A stretch of 64,000 bases of DNA from CAVQCA01 sp963710815. GTDB taxonomy: Bacteria; Pseudomonadota; Gammaproteobacteria; UBA9214. The notes under the pieces are model-generated. The model did no database searches and had not been told where the DNA came from. It saw only the letters and a program-made list of their open reading frames with translations. Positions 25,316 to 34,326 of this stretch are shown here, piece by piece. The translations under genes were made by a program, and so were the position numbers. Positions within the stretch are counted from its first letter, which is position 1, and each line of letters starts with the position of its first letter. Location of the stretch: contig CAVQCA010000062.1 of the NCBI GenBank assembly GCA_963710815.1, forward strand, positions 1 through 64,000, given 5' to 3'.

Positions 25316-26344
25316 ATGGGCCTTGCCCTGGGAGAACTGGCGGGCAGGATAGGGGGGGAGTTGCACGGCGACCCTGACTGCCTGGTCAGCTCGGTCGAGA
25401 CTCTGCAGCACGCCGGAGAAGGGTCCATCAGCTTCCTGGCGAACCGGGCCTACCGGAAATACCTGCCTGCCACGCGCGCCTCGGCCGTCATACTCGAGGC
25501 CGCGTTTGCGGGTGAATGTCCGACGGCGACGATAACCGTCTCTAATCCCTATGTCGCGTATGCCCGGGTCGCCGCGCTGCTGTCATCGCCTCCGTCTCCG
25601 CGACATGGCATGCACCCGGGCGCGTTCATCGGTGAAGGCTGTGAGATTGCGTCATCCGCCTGGGTGGGACCGCATTGCATCATCGAGGATGGGGCGGTCA
25701 TCGCCGCCGGTGTCCAGTTGGCCGGTGGATGTTTCATCGGGCGGGGCAGCCGCATCGGCGCCGACTGTGTATTCCATGCCGGTGTCACCCTCTGTCACGG
25801 CGTTACGCTTGGGGAGCGGGTGGCGCTCCACCCGGGCGTGGTGATCGGCAGTGATGGCTTCGGTCTGGCGAACGATAATGGCCAATGGCTGAAAGTGCCG
25901 CAACTGGGCGGGGTTTGCATCGGAAGTGACGTCGAAATCGGCGCCGGTTCGACCATAGATCGCGGCGCGCTGGAAGACACCATCATCGCTGACGGTGTGA
26001 AGATCGATAACCAGGTGCATATCGCCCATAATGCGAGGATAGGCGCGCATACCGCGATCGCTGCATGCGTCGGAATATCCGGCAGCACCAGAATCGGCGA
26101 CCACTGCAGTATCGGGGGTGGAGCCGGTATCCTCGGTCATCTGGAGATCACCGATCATGTCGTCATTACCGCCATGACGCTGGTGACCAAATCCATCTCC
26201 CGTCCCGGCGTGTATTCATCCGGCGTCCCGGCGCAGGAAAATGCGACATGGAACAGGAATGCCGTCCGTTTGCGGCGCCTGGACAAGCTGGCCGGAAAGA
26301 TACGGATGCTGGAAAAGCATATTGCCGGCCCGGAGACTGATTGA
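25316..26344 (+). CDS. lpxD: UDP-3-O-(3-hydroxyacyl)glucosamine N-acyltransferase
   Basis: The third step of lipid A synthesis. At 342 residues, an N-terminal uridine-binding domain (ISFLANRAYRKYLPATRASA) precedes a left-handed beta-helix of hexapeptide repeats. The catalytic histidine is in DNQVHIAHNARIGAHTAIA. It is followed by fabZ and lpxA, as in E. coli. Confidence 0.96.
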   Translation: MGLALGELAGRIGGELHGDPDCLVSSVETLQHAGEGSISFLANRAYRKYLPATRASAVILEAAFAGECPTATITVSNPYVAYARVAALLSSPPSPRHGMHPGAFIGEGCEIASSAWVGPHCIIEDGAVIAAGVQLAGGCFIGRGSRIGADCVFHAGVTLCHGVTLGERVALHPGVVIGSDGFGLANDNGQWLKVPQLGGVCIGSDVEIGAGSTIDRGALEDTIIADGVKIDNQVHIAHNARIGAHTAIAACVGISGSTRIGDHCSIGGGAGILGHLEITDHVVITAMTLVTKSISRPGVYSSGVPAQENATWNRNAVRLRRLDKLAGKIRMLEKHIAGPETD

Positions 26345-26420
26345 TGACGGCATTGTCCGCCATGCTGTGGCGATACCGCCGGTAGCCAATGACCACCATC
26401 ACAGGATGACACCCTTACCC

Positions 26421-26861
26421 ATGAATATTAATGACATACTCAGGCATTTGCCGCACCGCTATCCCTTTCTGCTGATCGACCGGGTGATCGAATTCAACAA
26501 GGGCGTCTCGCTTACCGGCATCAAGAACGTCACCTACAATGAACCGTTCTTTCAGGGGCATTTCCCGCAGCGCCCGGTCATGCCGGGCGTGCTGATCCTG
26601 GAGGCCATGGCGCAGGCGACCGGCTTGCTGGCATTCCGTACCCTGGAAAACACGGCGGACCGTAACACGCTCTACTTCCTCGTTGGCATGGACAAGGTCC
26701 GCTTCAAGCGCCCCGTGGAACCCGGCGACCAGCTGGTGATCACCGCCCGGTTGCTCAAGACCAAGCGCGGCATCTGGATGTTCAACTGTGATGCCCGGGT
26801 AAACGGTGATATCGCCGCCTCGGCCGACATCATGTGCACCGAGAGGGATATCAATACTTGA
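26421..26861 (+). CDS. fabZ: 3-hydroxyacyl-ACP dehydratase FabZ
   Basis: Hot-dog fold dehydratase of fatty acid elongation. It begins MNINDILRHLPHRYPFLLID and has the active-site helix NEPFFQGHFPQRPVMPGVL with the catalytic His and Glu (VLILEAMAQ). The ATG at 26421 gives the family-typical N-terminus; one at 26406 is in frame but has no spaced ribosome site, while AGGATGA lies twelve bases before 26421. Its stop overlaps the lpxA start. Confidence 0.96.
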   Translation: MNINDILRHLPHRYPFLLIDRVIEFNKGVSLTGIKNVTYNEPFFQGHFPQRPVMPGVLILEAMAQATGLLAFRTLENTADRNTLYFLVGMDKVRFKRPVEPGDQLVITARLLKTKRGIWMFNCDARVNGDIAASADIMCTERDINT

Positions 26862-27628
26862 TAGACCAACGTGCGGTTGTCGACCGCGCAGCCGAACTTG
26901 CCGGGGATGTCAGTGTCGGACCCTTTGCGGTCATCGGCCCCGATGTCATTATCGGTTCGGGGACCTGGATCGGACCGCATGTCGTGATCAATGGTCCGAC
27001 ACGCATCGGAAAGGAAAACAGGATCCACCAGTTCGCCTCGATCGGGGATGCGCCACAGGACAAGAAGTATTCTGGAGAACCGACCTGTCTCGAGATCGGT
27101 GACCGGAATGTGATCCGCGAGTACGTGACCATCAACCGCGGCACCCTGCAGCACGAGGGCGTGACGCGCGTTGGCGATGCGAACTGGATCATGGCCTATG
27201 TGCATATCGCGCATGACTGCCGGGTGGGGAACCGGACCGTGTTTTCCAACGGCGCTTCGCTGGCCGGACATGTCAGCGTGGATGACTGCGCGATCCTCGG
27301 CGGTTTTACGCTCGTGCACCAGTTCTGTGCCATCGGCACACATGCCTTTTGCGCCTTCGGCAGCGTCATCAACAAGGATGTACCGCCCTTCGTGACGGTC
27401 ACCGGGAACCCGGCCCGCACCTCCGGACTGAATGCCGAAGGCCTGCGTCGTCATGGCTTCCCCGAGGCGACGCGCAAGGCCCTGCGTCAGGCCTACAGGA
27501 CCCTTTACCGATCCAACCTGTCCCTGCAGGAGGCGCTGGATCGTCTGCATGCCCAGTCGCTGCAGGACGAGGCGGTCGGCGTGCTGGTCGCGTTTGTCGA
27601 ACGCGCGCGCCGGGGCATCGTGAGATAG
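26858..27628 (+). CDS. lpxA: UDP-N-acetylglucosamine O-acyltransferase
   Basis: The first step of lipid A synthesis. The TTG at 26858 (giving MIDQRAVVDRAAELAGDVSV) overlaps the fabZ stop as TTGA and has AGAGGG upstream. The resulting 256 residues match the family. Hexapeptide repeats are followed by a helical C-terminus. The catalytic His is in WIMAYVHIAHDCRVGN, with FGLEGLRR-like GLNAEGLRRHGF downstream. It feeds LpxD and LpxB encoded nearby. Confidence 0.96.
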   Translation: MIDQRAVVDRAAELAGDVSVGPFAVIGPDVIIGSGTWIGPHVVINGPTRIGKENRIHQFASIGDAPQDKKYSGEPTCLEIGDRNVIREYVTINRGTLQHEGVTRVGDANWIMAYVHIAHDCRVGNRTVFSNGASLAGHVSVDDCAILGGFTLVHQFCAIGTHAFCAFGSVINKDVPPFVTVTGNPARTSGLNAEGLRRHGFPEATRKALRQAYRTLYRSNLSLQEALDRLHAQSLQDEAVGVLVAFVERARRGIVR

Positions 27629-27723
27629 TTCGATGGCCCTGTCCCGCCGTTTCGTGCCCCGGGCGTCGATGATGAACGCCACCGGCGCCATCAATCAGTC
27701 GCCTCCGGAATCCCCCTCCGCGA

Positions 27724-28887
27724 ATGTCTGACAGGAATCATCCACTGCATGTCGGTATTGTCGCCGGCGAGTCCTCGGGTGATGCGCTGGGCGCGGGCCT
27801 GATACATGCCATCCGGGAAAGGGAGCCGCATGCGCTATTCGAAGGCATCGGCGGCCCGCGCATGAGCGACGCCGGCTGTTTCAGCCTGCATCCCATGGAA
27901 CGGTTATCGGTCATGGGTTTCACCGAAGTGGCCGGGCGCCTGCCCGCGCTACTCGACATCAGACGCAAGCTGCGTGGGCATTTCATCCGGACTCCGCCGG
28001 ATATTTTTATCGGAATCGACGCGCCGGATTTCAACCTCGGACTGGAGCGAAGCCTCAGGCGGGCCGGAATCAGAACCCTGCATTATGTCAGCCCTGCGGT
28101 GTGGGCCTGGCGCCGGTCCCGCGTGCGCAGGGTTGCGCAGAGCTGCGACTGCCTGCTGACATTGTTTCCCTTCGAGGAGGATTACTACCGTGAACTGCCG
28201 CTTGAGGTCCGCTGCGTCGGTCACCCGCTGGCGGACGAACTGGCGGATGATATCAATTCCGCGACGGCGCGCCACCATCTCGGGTTGCCGCAGGAGACAC
28301 CGCTCGTCGCCCTGCTGCCCGGCAGCCGCCGCGATGAGGTCCGGCGTCTCGCAGGGGTGTTCCTCCGGACGGCGCAATGGTGCTGGAAGCTCATGCCGGA
28401 GATGCGGTTTGTCGTGCCGCTGGCGAACAGGGAATGTCGATCGGAGTTCGAGCAGCAGATGAAGCGTCAACCTGAGCCATTGCCGCTCACCCTGCTCAAT
28501 GGAAGGTCGCTCGAGGCGATGGCCGCCTCGGATGCGGTGTTGCTGGCCTGCGGGACGGCGGCGCTCGAGTGCCTGTTGCTCAAACGTCCAATGGTGGTTG
28601 CTTACCGAATGTCACCGCTGACTTACCGGATTGCCAGGCTGCTGTCAAACACCCGCTATTATTCCCTGCCGAATCTGCTGGCCGGTCGGCCGGTCGTGCG
28701 TGAGATCATCCAGCACGGATTGACGGAGGAGAGGCTCGGTGCGGAGATCATGCGACTGGTCAATAATCCCCGACTGGCTGCCGAGCTCGGGTCGGTTTTC
28801 TCCGGTATACATACCGGGTTGCGGCGGGACGCCAACCGCTCCGCCGCCGATGCCGTGCTGGCCATGGTGGGGCGCAATGTCGCCTGA
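27724..28887 (+). CDS. lpxB: Lipid-A-disaccharide synthase
   Basis: A GT19 glycosyltransferase joining UDP-diacylglucosamine and lipid X. At 387 residues it carries VGIVAGESSGDALGAGLI at the N-terminus, FIGIDAPDFNLGLE, YVSPAVWAWRRSRVRRV, and LPGSRRDEVRRL, all family hallmarks. The last eleven bases overlap rnhB. Confidence 0.97.
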   Translation: MSDRNHPLHVGIVAGESSGDALGAGLIHAIREREPHALFEGIGGPRMSDAGCFSLHPMERLSVMGFTEVAGRLPALLDIRRKLRGHFIRTPPDIFIGIDAPDFNLGLERSLRRAGIRTLHYVSPAVWAWRRSRVRRVAQSCDCLLTLFPFEEDYYRELPLEVRCVGHPLADELADDINSATARHHLGLPQETPLVALLPGSRRDEVRRLAGVFLRTAQWCWKLMPEMRFVVPLANRECRSEFEQQMKRQPEPLPLTLLNGRSLEAMAASDAVLLACGTAALECLLLKRPMVVAYRMSPLTYRIARLLSNTRYYSLPNLLAGRPVVREIIQHGLTEERLGAEIMRLVNNPRLAAELGSVFSGIHTGLRRDANRSAADAVLAMVGRNVA

Positions 28888-29488
28888 TCCGTCCCGGGTC
28901 CCCTGCCGGCACATGGCCGGGGTGGACGAAGCGGGTCGTGGGCCGCTGGCGGGTCCGGTTATCGCCGCGGCGGTCATCCTCGATCCGGATAATCCCGTGA
29001 GCGTTCTGAAGGATTCCAAACAGCTCACGCCATCACGACGCGAGGCCCTTTACCTGGAAATCACGCAAAAGGCGATTGCCTGGTCAACAGGTCGCGCCGG
29101 CGTCGAGGAGATCGACCGACTGAACATACTCCAGGCGACGCTTCTGGCGATGCGACGTGCCGTTGGCGGGCTGAGGCCGGCGGCGTGCTACGTGCTCGTC
29201 GACGGCAACCAGTGCCCGCGGCTGGACTGCCCGGTGGAGGCTGTCGTCAGGGGTGACAGCACGATTGCGGCGATCAGTGCTGCCTCGATCATCGCCAAGG
29301 TGACCCGTGACCGTGAAATGGTTGAATTGGACCGACGCTATCCGGGTTACGGTCTGGCTCGGCATAAAGGCTATCCGAGCCGGGAGCACCTGCTTGCCTT
29401 GCAGCGGCTGGGGGTCACCCCGCTGCATCGTCGCAGCTATGCACCGGTCAGGAAGTTGCTGGGAAGGGACGCGCAGGGCGGGGAATAA
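28877..29488 (+). CDS. rnhB: Ribonuclease HII
   Basis: Removes ribonucleotides from RNA-DNA hybrids. The catalytic acidic residues are visible in AGVDEAGRGPLAGPV (D and E), LVDGNQ, and the final Asp in AKVTRDREMVELD; YGLARHKGY follows. The ATG at 28877 inside the lpxB end has GGTGGGG nearby and gives 203 residues, typical for RNase HII. Confidence 0.95.
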   Translation: MSPDPSRVPCRHMAGVDEAGRGPLAGPVIAAAVILDPDNPVSVLKDSKQLTPSRREALYLEITQKAIAWSTGRAGVEEIDRLNILQATLLAMRRAVGGLRPAACYVLVDGNQCPRLDCPVEAVVRGDSTIAAISAASIIAKVTRDREMVELDRRYPGYGLARHKGYPSREHLLALQRLGVTPLHRRSYAPVRKLLGRDAQGGE

Positions 29489-29655
29489 CGACCGCACCGG
29501 TGCTATAGTCTCCAGCCTGACGGCGTCCTGTCGGAAATGCGCGAATATAATATAAATATTAATATATTCAATTATATGTGAACTTTATCTATAAATACTA
29601 TTGATATGTACTGTAGATCGAAAACAGCCTCCCGGACACGGAGGATCTAGTCCAG

Positions 29656-32600
29656 ATGCCTCCCGCCTTTGTTCACCTGCGTGTACACACGGAATATTCG
29701 CTGGCGAACGGCACCGTGCGTATCAAGCCACTGGTGGAGACGGCGGCCGGGATGATGATGCCGGCCATCGCGGTGACTGATCAAAGTAACCTGTTTTCGA
29801 TGGTCAAGTTCTACCGTGCCGCCATGAAAGCCGGAGTCAAACCGGTCATCGGCGTCGATCTCTGGGTCACGGAGGGATCCGGCAGCGGTCAACCCACCCG
29901 CCTCGTCCTGCTTTGCAGGCACCATGAGGGATTTCTCGGTCTCACACGACTGGTCTCGCGCACCTACACCGAAGGACAGCAGCGTGGGCTTCCACTGCTC
30001 GACAAATCCTGGCTGGAGGGGAATACGCAGGGACTCATTGCATTATCCGGAGGTCGTACAGGCGATATCGGTCAGGCCCTGCTGGCCGGCAAGACGGCGC
30101 AGGCGCGCACCCTGCTCGATGACTGGTGCCGGTTGTTTCCGGACAGTTTCTACCTGGAACTGCAGCGCACGGGGCGTCAGGGAGAGGAGGACTACCTGCA
30201 CCGTGCCGTGAATCTGGCCGCCGCCGCCGATGTGCCGGTGGTCGCCACCAACGACGTGCATTTCCTGAGGTCTGCCGATTTCGAGGCGCATGAAGCACGC
30301 GTCTGCATCAACGAGGGACGCACCCTCAACGATCCCCGGCGCACCCGCCAGTTCACCGATCAGCAGTATCTGCGCAGCCCGGAGGAGATGGCGGAACTCT
30401 TCCGCGATATCCCCGAGGCGATTTCCAACACGGTCGAAATCGCCAGACGCTGCAACCTGGAACTCGAACTGGGCAAGAATTATCTCCCGGATTTTCCCGT
30501 TCCGGAGGGCCTGTCGCTCGAGGATTACTTTCGCGTGCAGGCCCGTGCAGGACTGGAGCGGCGCCTGAAGAAAATCCTGCCGGCGGATGCACCGGACATC
30601 GAGGCCGAGCGGCGACGCTATCTGGAGCGCCTCGAAACCGAGATCGACGTCATCATCGAGATGGGATTTCCGGGCTATTTCATGATCGTTGCCGACTTCA
30701 TCACCTGGGCCAAGCAAAACGGGATACCCGTCGGTCCCGGACGCGGCTCGGGCGCCGGCTCGCTGGTTGCCTACGCCCTGACCATCACCGACCTCGATCC
30801 GCTGCGCTACGATCTGCTGTTCGAGCGCTTTCTCAATCCGGAGCGCGTCTCGATGCCGGATTTCGACGTGGATTTCTGCATGGACGGGCGTGACCGCGTC
30901 ATCGATTACGTCGCCGAACGCTATGGCAGGGACCGGGTTTCCCAGATCATCACCTACGGTTCCATGGCCGCCAAGGCGGTGGTGCGCGACGTCGGTCGGG
31001 TGCTGGGGCACCCCTACGGTTTCGTCGACCGCATCGCCAAGCTGATTCCCTTCGAGATCGGTATCACCCTGGACAAGGCGCTGGATCAGGAGGCCCAGCT
31101 GCAAGAGCTCTATGAAGACGACGAGGACGTCAGGACCGTGATCGACCTCGCGCGGTCCCTCGAGGGCCTGGCGCGCAATGCGGGCAAGCACGCCGGCGGC
31201 GTGGTCATCGCCCCTTCGAAGCTGACGGATTTTACGCCGCTGTATTGCGAACAGGGCGGTGAGGCGCTGGTCAGCCAGTTCGACAAGGACGACGTGGAGG
31301 CGGTGGGACTGGTCAAGTTCGACTTTCTCGGCCTGCGCACCCTGACCATCATCGACCGCGCGCTGCGGACCATCAATGCCCGGGGTGCGACCGGTGGCGA
31401 GGCGGTGGTCGATATCGAGAGCATCCCCCTGACGGACGCGGCGACCTTCACGCTGTTGAAATCCTGCGCGACCACCGCAGTGTTCCAGCTCGAGTCCTCC
31501 GGCATGAAGGATCTGATACGCCGCCTGCAACCGGACAGCTTCGAGGACATCGTGGCGCTGGTCGCACTGTTCCGCCCCGGGCCGCTGCAGTCCGGGATGG
31601 TGGACGATTTCATCAAGCGCAAGCACGGCGCGCAGGTCAGTTATCCGCATCCCGATCTCGAGCCGATACTCAAGCCGACCTACGGCATCATCCTTTACCA
31701 GGAACAGGTGATGCAGATCGCCCAGGTGCTCGCGGGGTACTCGCTCGGCGGGGCGGACCTGCTGCGACGGGCCATGGGCAAGAAAAAGCCGGAAGAAATG
31801 GCCAAGCAGCGATCCATCTTTCAGGAAGGCGCGCAGAAACGGGGCGTGGACGCCTCGGTCGCGGCCGGTATTTTCGACCTGATGGAGAAATTCGCCGGCT
31901 ATGGTTTCAACAAGAGCCACTCGGCCGCCTACGCGCTGATCTCCTACCAGACTGCCTGGCTGAAGGCGCATTACCCGGCGGCTTTCATGGCCGCGGTGCT
32001 TTCCGCCGATATGGACAACACGGACAAGATCGTGCGACTGATGGCGGAATGCCGTGACATGAAGCTGAAGGTCGTGCCGCCGGACGTGAACTCCTCCGAC
32101 TATTACTTCACCGCGCGTGCCGGTGACACCATCGTCTACGGGCTGGGTGCGATCAAGGGGGTGGGGCAGTCCGCAATCGAGGGCATGCTGGAGGAGCGTG
32201 CGGCGAACGGCGTATTCGCCGATCTCTACGACCTGTGCCAGCGTGTCGACCTGCGCAAGGTCAACCGCCGGGTATTCGAGGCATTGATACGGGCCGGTGC
32301 GCTGGATCCGATGGGGGACAACCGCGCCACGCAGATGGCGAATCTGCCACTGGCGATGAAACTGGCCGAGCAGAATACCCGCAATCAGGATACCGGGCAG
32401 GATGATCTGTTTGGCGAAACGACGGAGCACAGCTGTACACCGCAGGCGAAGCCGGTCGTACCGGAATGGGACGAGGAACAGAAGCTGCTGGGCGAAAAGG
32501 AAACGCTCGGCTTGTATCTCACCGGACATCCCATCATCCGCTACCAGGAGGAACTGGGACGCATCATCAGCGGGACCCTGTCAAGCCTGGTGAACTTCGC

Positions 32601-33156
32601 CGGCGATACTGCCGCTGTTCCATCGGCGCGCGGTGAAGGCTGGGAGCGGCCCGTGGTCATCGCCGGGCTGGTCATGACGATGCGGGTACGCAGGACCCAG
32701 CGAGGCGGCAACATCGCGTTCCTGACTCTCGACGATCATACCGCGCAGATCGACGTGCGCCTCTTTTCCGAGGTCTACGACAAGTACCGGGCCCTGCTTG
32801 CCAAGGACAAATTGCTGGTCATACAAGGCGCACTGGGCGTGGATGATTATTCCGGCGGCAACCAGGTCACGGCTCAGGCCGTCTATGACATCAACCAGGC
32901 GCGCGCGCAGTTTGCCCGGCGTCTGGTCGTCAGTGTCGAGGCGCAGCAGGCCGGCAACGGTTTCGTCAGCTCGCTGGCGGACGTCCTGCGACCCTTCCGC
33001 GAGGGGCAGTGCCGGGTGTGCATCGATTACCTCGGCGGTGATGCGCAGGCACGTATTGCGCTCGGAGACGACTGGACGGTGCACCCCACCGATGAACTGC
33101 TGCACCGCCTGCGGGAACTGGCCGGCTCGGAACGGGTGGCGGTCGAATACTCCTAG
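29656..33156 (+). CDS. dnaE: DNA polymerase III subunit alpha
   Basis: The replicative polymerase catalytic subunit, 1166 residues, full DnaE1 length. The N-terminal PHP domain starts FVHLRVHTEYSLANGTVRI. The palm holds the aspartates in PDFDVDFCMDGRD, preceded by GPGRGSGAGSLVAYAL. GYGFNKSHSAAYALISYQTA and a C-terminal OB-fold (FLTLDDHTAQIDVRLFSEVY) complete it. The 29489-29655 spacer contains a markedly AT-rich stretch (about 29540-29610) rich in TATA steps, probably the promoter; GGAGG sits a dozen bases before the ATG. Confidence 0.97.
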   Translation: MPPAFVHLRVHTEYSLANGTVRIKPLVETAAGMMMPAIAVTDQSNLFSMVKFYRAAMKAGVKPVIGVDLWVTEGSGSGQPTRLVLLCRHHEGFLGLTRLVSRTYTEGQQRGLPLLDKSWLEGNTQGLIALSGGRTGDIGQALLAGKTAQARTLLDDWCRLFPDSFYLELQRTGRQGEEDYLHRAVNLAAAADVPVVATNDVHFLRSADFEAHEARVCINEGRTLNDPRRTRQFTDQQYLRSPEEMAELFRDIPEAISNTVEIARRCNLELELGKNYLPDFPVPEGLSLEDYFRVQARAGLERRLKKILPADAPDIEAERRRYLERLETEIDVIIEMGFPGYFMIVADFITWAKQNGIPVGPGRGSGAGSLVAYALTITDLDPLRYDLLFERFLNPERVSMPDFDVDFCMDGRDRVIDYVAERYGRDRVSQIITYGSMAAKAVVRDVGRVLGHPYGFVDRIAKLIPFEIGITLDKALDQEAQLQELYEDDEDVRTVIDLARSLEGLARNAGKHAGGVVIAPSKLTDFTPLYCEQGGEALVSQFDKDDVEAVGLVKFDFLGLRTLTIIDRALRTINARGATGGEAVVDIESIPLTDAATFTLLKSCATTAVFQLESSGMKDLIRRLQPDSFEDIVALVALFRPGPLQSGMVDDFIKRKHGAQVSYPHPDLEPILKPTYGIILYQEQVMQIAQVLAGYSLGGADLLRRAMGKKKPEEMAKQRSIFQEGAQKRGVDASVAAGIFDLMEKFAGYGFNKSHSAAYALISYQTAWLKAHYPAAFMAAVLSADMDNTDKIVRLMAECRDMKLKVVPPDVNSSDYYFTARAGDTIVYGLGAIKGVGQSAIEGMLEERAANGVFADLYDLCQRVDLRKVNRRVFEALIRAGALDPMGDNRATQMANLPLAMKLAEQNTRNQDTGQDDLFGETTEHSCTPQAKPVVPEWDEEQKLLGEKETLGLYLTGHPIIRYQEELGRIISGTLSSLVNFAGDTAAVPSARGEGWERPVVIAGLVMTMRVRRTQRGGNIAFLTLDDHTAQIDVRLFSEVYDKYRALLAKDKLLVIQGALGVDDYSGGNQVTAQAVYDINQARAQFARRLVVSVEAQQAGNGFVSSLADVLRPFREGQCRVCIDYLGGDAQARIALGDDWTVHPTDELLHRLRELAGSERVAVEYS

Positions 33157-33164
33157 CCTGTATT

Positions 33165-33256
33165 CATCTATATACAGTCTTCACCGCAAAGACGCAAAGT
33201 TTTTGATGTTTTGTAAGATCTTTGCGTCTGCCTTGCGGTGAATTTGTTTTTTTATG
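33165..33256. repeat. Palindromic CGCAAAG element, copy 1
   Basis: Left arm CACCGCAAAGACGCAAAG (33182-33199). The right arm CTTTGCGTCTG..CTTGCGGTG (33220-33240) is its inverse with a small insertion. It occupies the dnaE-accA gap and can form a long hairpin. Related copies lie at 41060, 45564 and 49036. Confidence 0.75.
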
Positions 33257-33331
33257 CGTGGACACCAGCTTGTTTCAGCGGAGTGTAAACGGTACCTTAA
33301 GCGACAATCACAAGACCCGCCGGACAATGTC

Positions 33332-34297
33332 ATGAATCTGAATTTTCTGGAATTCGAGCAGCCTATTGCCGAACTGGAAGCGAAAATCGACGAATTGCGC
33401 TACATTGGTGACGACGCCGATGTCAACATCAATGAGGAGGTCTCCAAGCTGGAGGCGAAGAGCAGGGCGCTGACCCAGTCCATTTTTTCCAATCTCTCCG
33501 CATGGCAGATTTCCCAGCTGGCCCGCCACCCCCAGCGCCCCTATACCATGGACTATGTCGGACGGATATTTACCGACTTCCAGGAATTGCACGGCGACCG
33601 CTGCTTTGCCGATGATCATGCCATCGTTGGTGGCGTGGCGCGTCTCGATGGCATCCCGGTGATGATCATCGGACAGCAAAAGGGGCGCGACACCAAGGAG
33701 AAGCTGTATCGTAATTTCGGCATGCCCCTGCCGGAGGGTTACCGCAAGGCGCTGCGCCTGATGAAGATGGCCGAGCGTTTTCGCCTGCCGTTGCTGACCT
33801 TCATTGACACCCCGGGCGCCTATCCCGGCATCGGCGCCGAGGAACGCGGGCAGAGCGAGGCGATTGCGAGGAACCTGTTCGTGATGTCGGATCTGCGCAT
33901 CCCGATTATCTGCACGGTCGTCGGAGAAGGCGGTTCAGGCGGCGCACTGGCGATTGGTATCGGCGACCGGCTCATGATGCTGGAATACAGCACCTATTCG
34001 GTGATCTCTCCCGAAGGTTGTGCTTCGATACTCTGGAAGAGCGCGGACAACGCGGAGGATGCCGCCGAGGCCCTCGGCATCACCTCCAGACGCCTGAAGG
34101 AACTCGGCCTGATCGACAGGATCATCGATGAGCCGCTCGGCGGCGCCCATCGTGATGTCGATGTCATGGCCGCGAGCCTCAGGCAGGTCCTGCTGGACGA
34201 ACTGGGCCATTTGCAAGCGGTTGATCCACAGGAGCTGATCGATGCCCGCTACCGGCACCTCATGGCCTATGGCGTGTATTCCGACCGTCAGTCCTGA
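33332..34297 (+). CDS. accA: Acetyl-CoA carboxylase carboxyltransferase subunit alpha
   Basis: With AccD it transfers the carboxyl group to acetyl-CoA. The ATG at 33332 (MNLNFLEFEQPIAELEAKID) gives 321 residues, the usual length. The N-terminal helix pair, HPQRPYTMDYV, HGDRCFADDHAIVGG, and the crotonase-fold loop GEGGSGGALAIG are present. dnaE-accA-tilS is a common order. Confidence 0.97.
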   Translation: MNLNFLEFEQPIAELEAKIDELRYIGDDADVNINEEVSKLEAKSRALTQSIFSNLSAWQISQLARHPQRPYTMDYVGRIFTDFQELHGDRCFADDHAIVGGVARLDGIPVMIIGQQKGRDTKEKLYRNFGMPLPEGYRKALRLMKMAERFRLPLLTFIDTPGAYPGIGAEERGQSEAIARNLFVMSDLRIPIICTVVGEGGSGGALAIGIGDRLMMLEYSTYSVISPEGCASILWKSADNAEDAAEALGITSRRLKELGLIDRIIDEPLGGAHRDVDVMAASLRQVLLDELGHLQAVDPQELIDARYRHLMAYGVYSDRQS

Positions 34298-34326
34298 TCG
34301 CCAGCACTGATCGCCCTCCAGGGCGG

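Noticed and set aside
30043..32529. An 828-codon open frame opposite dnaE
   Set aside because: It mirrors the dnaE codon pattern and has no recognisable motif.
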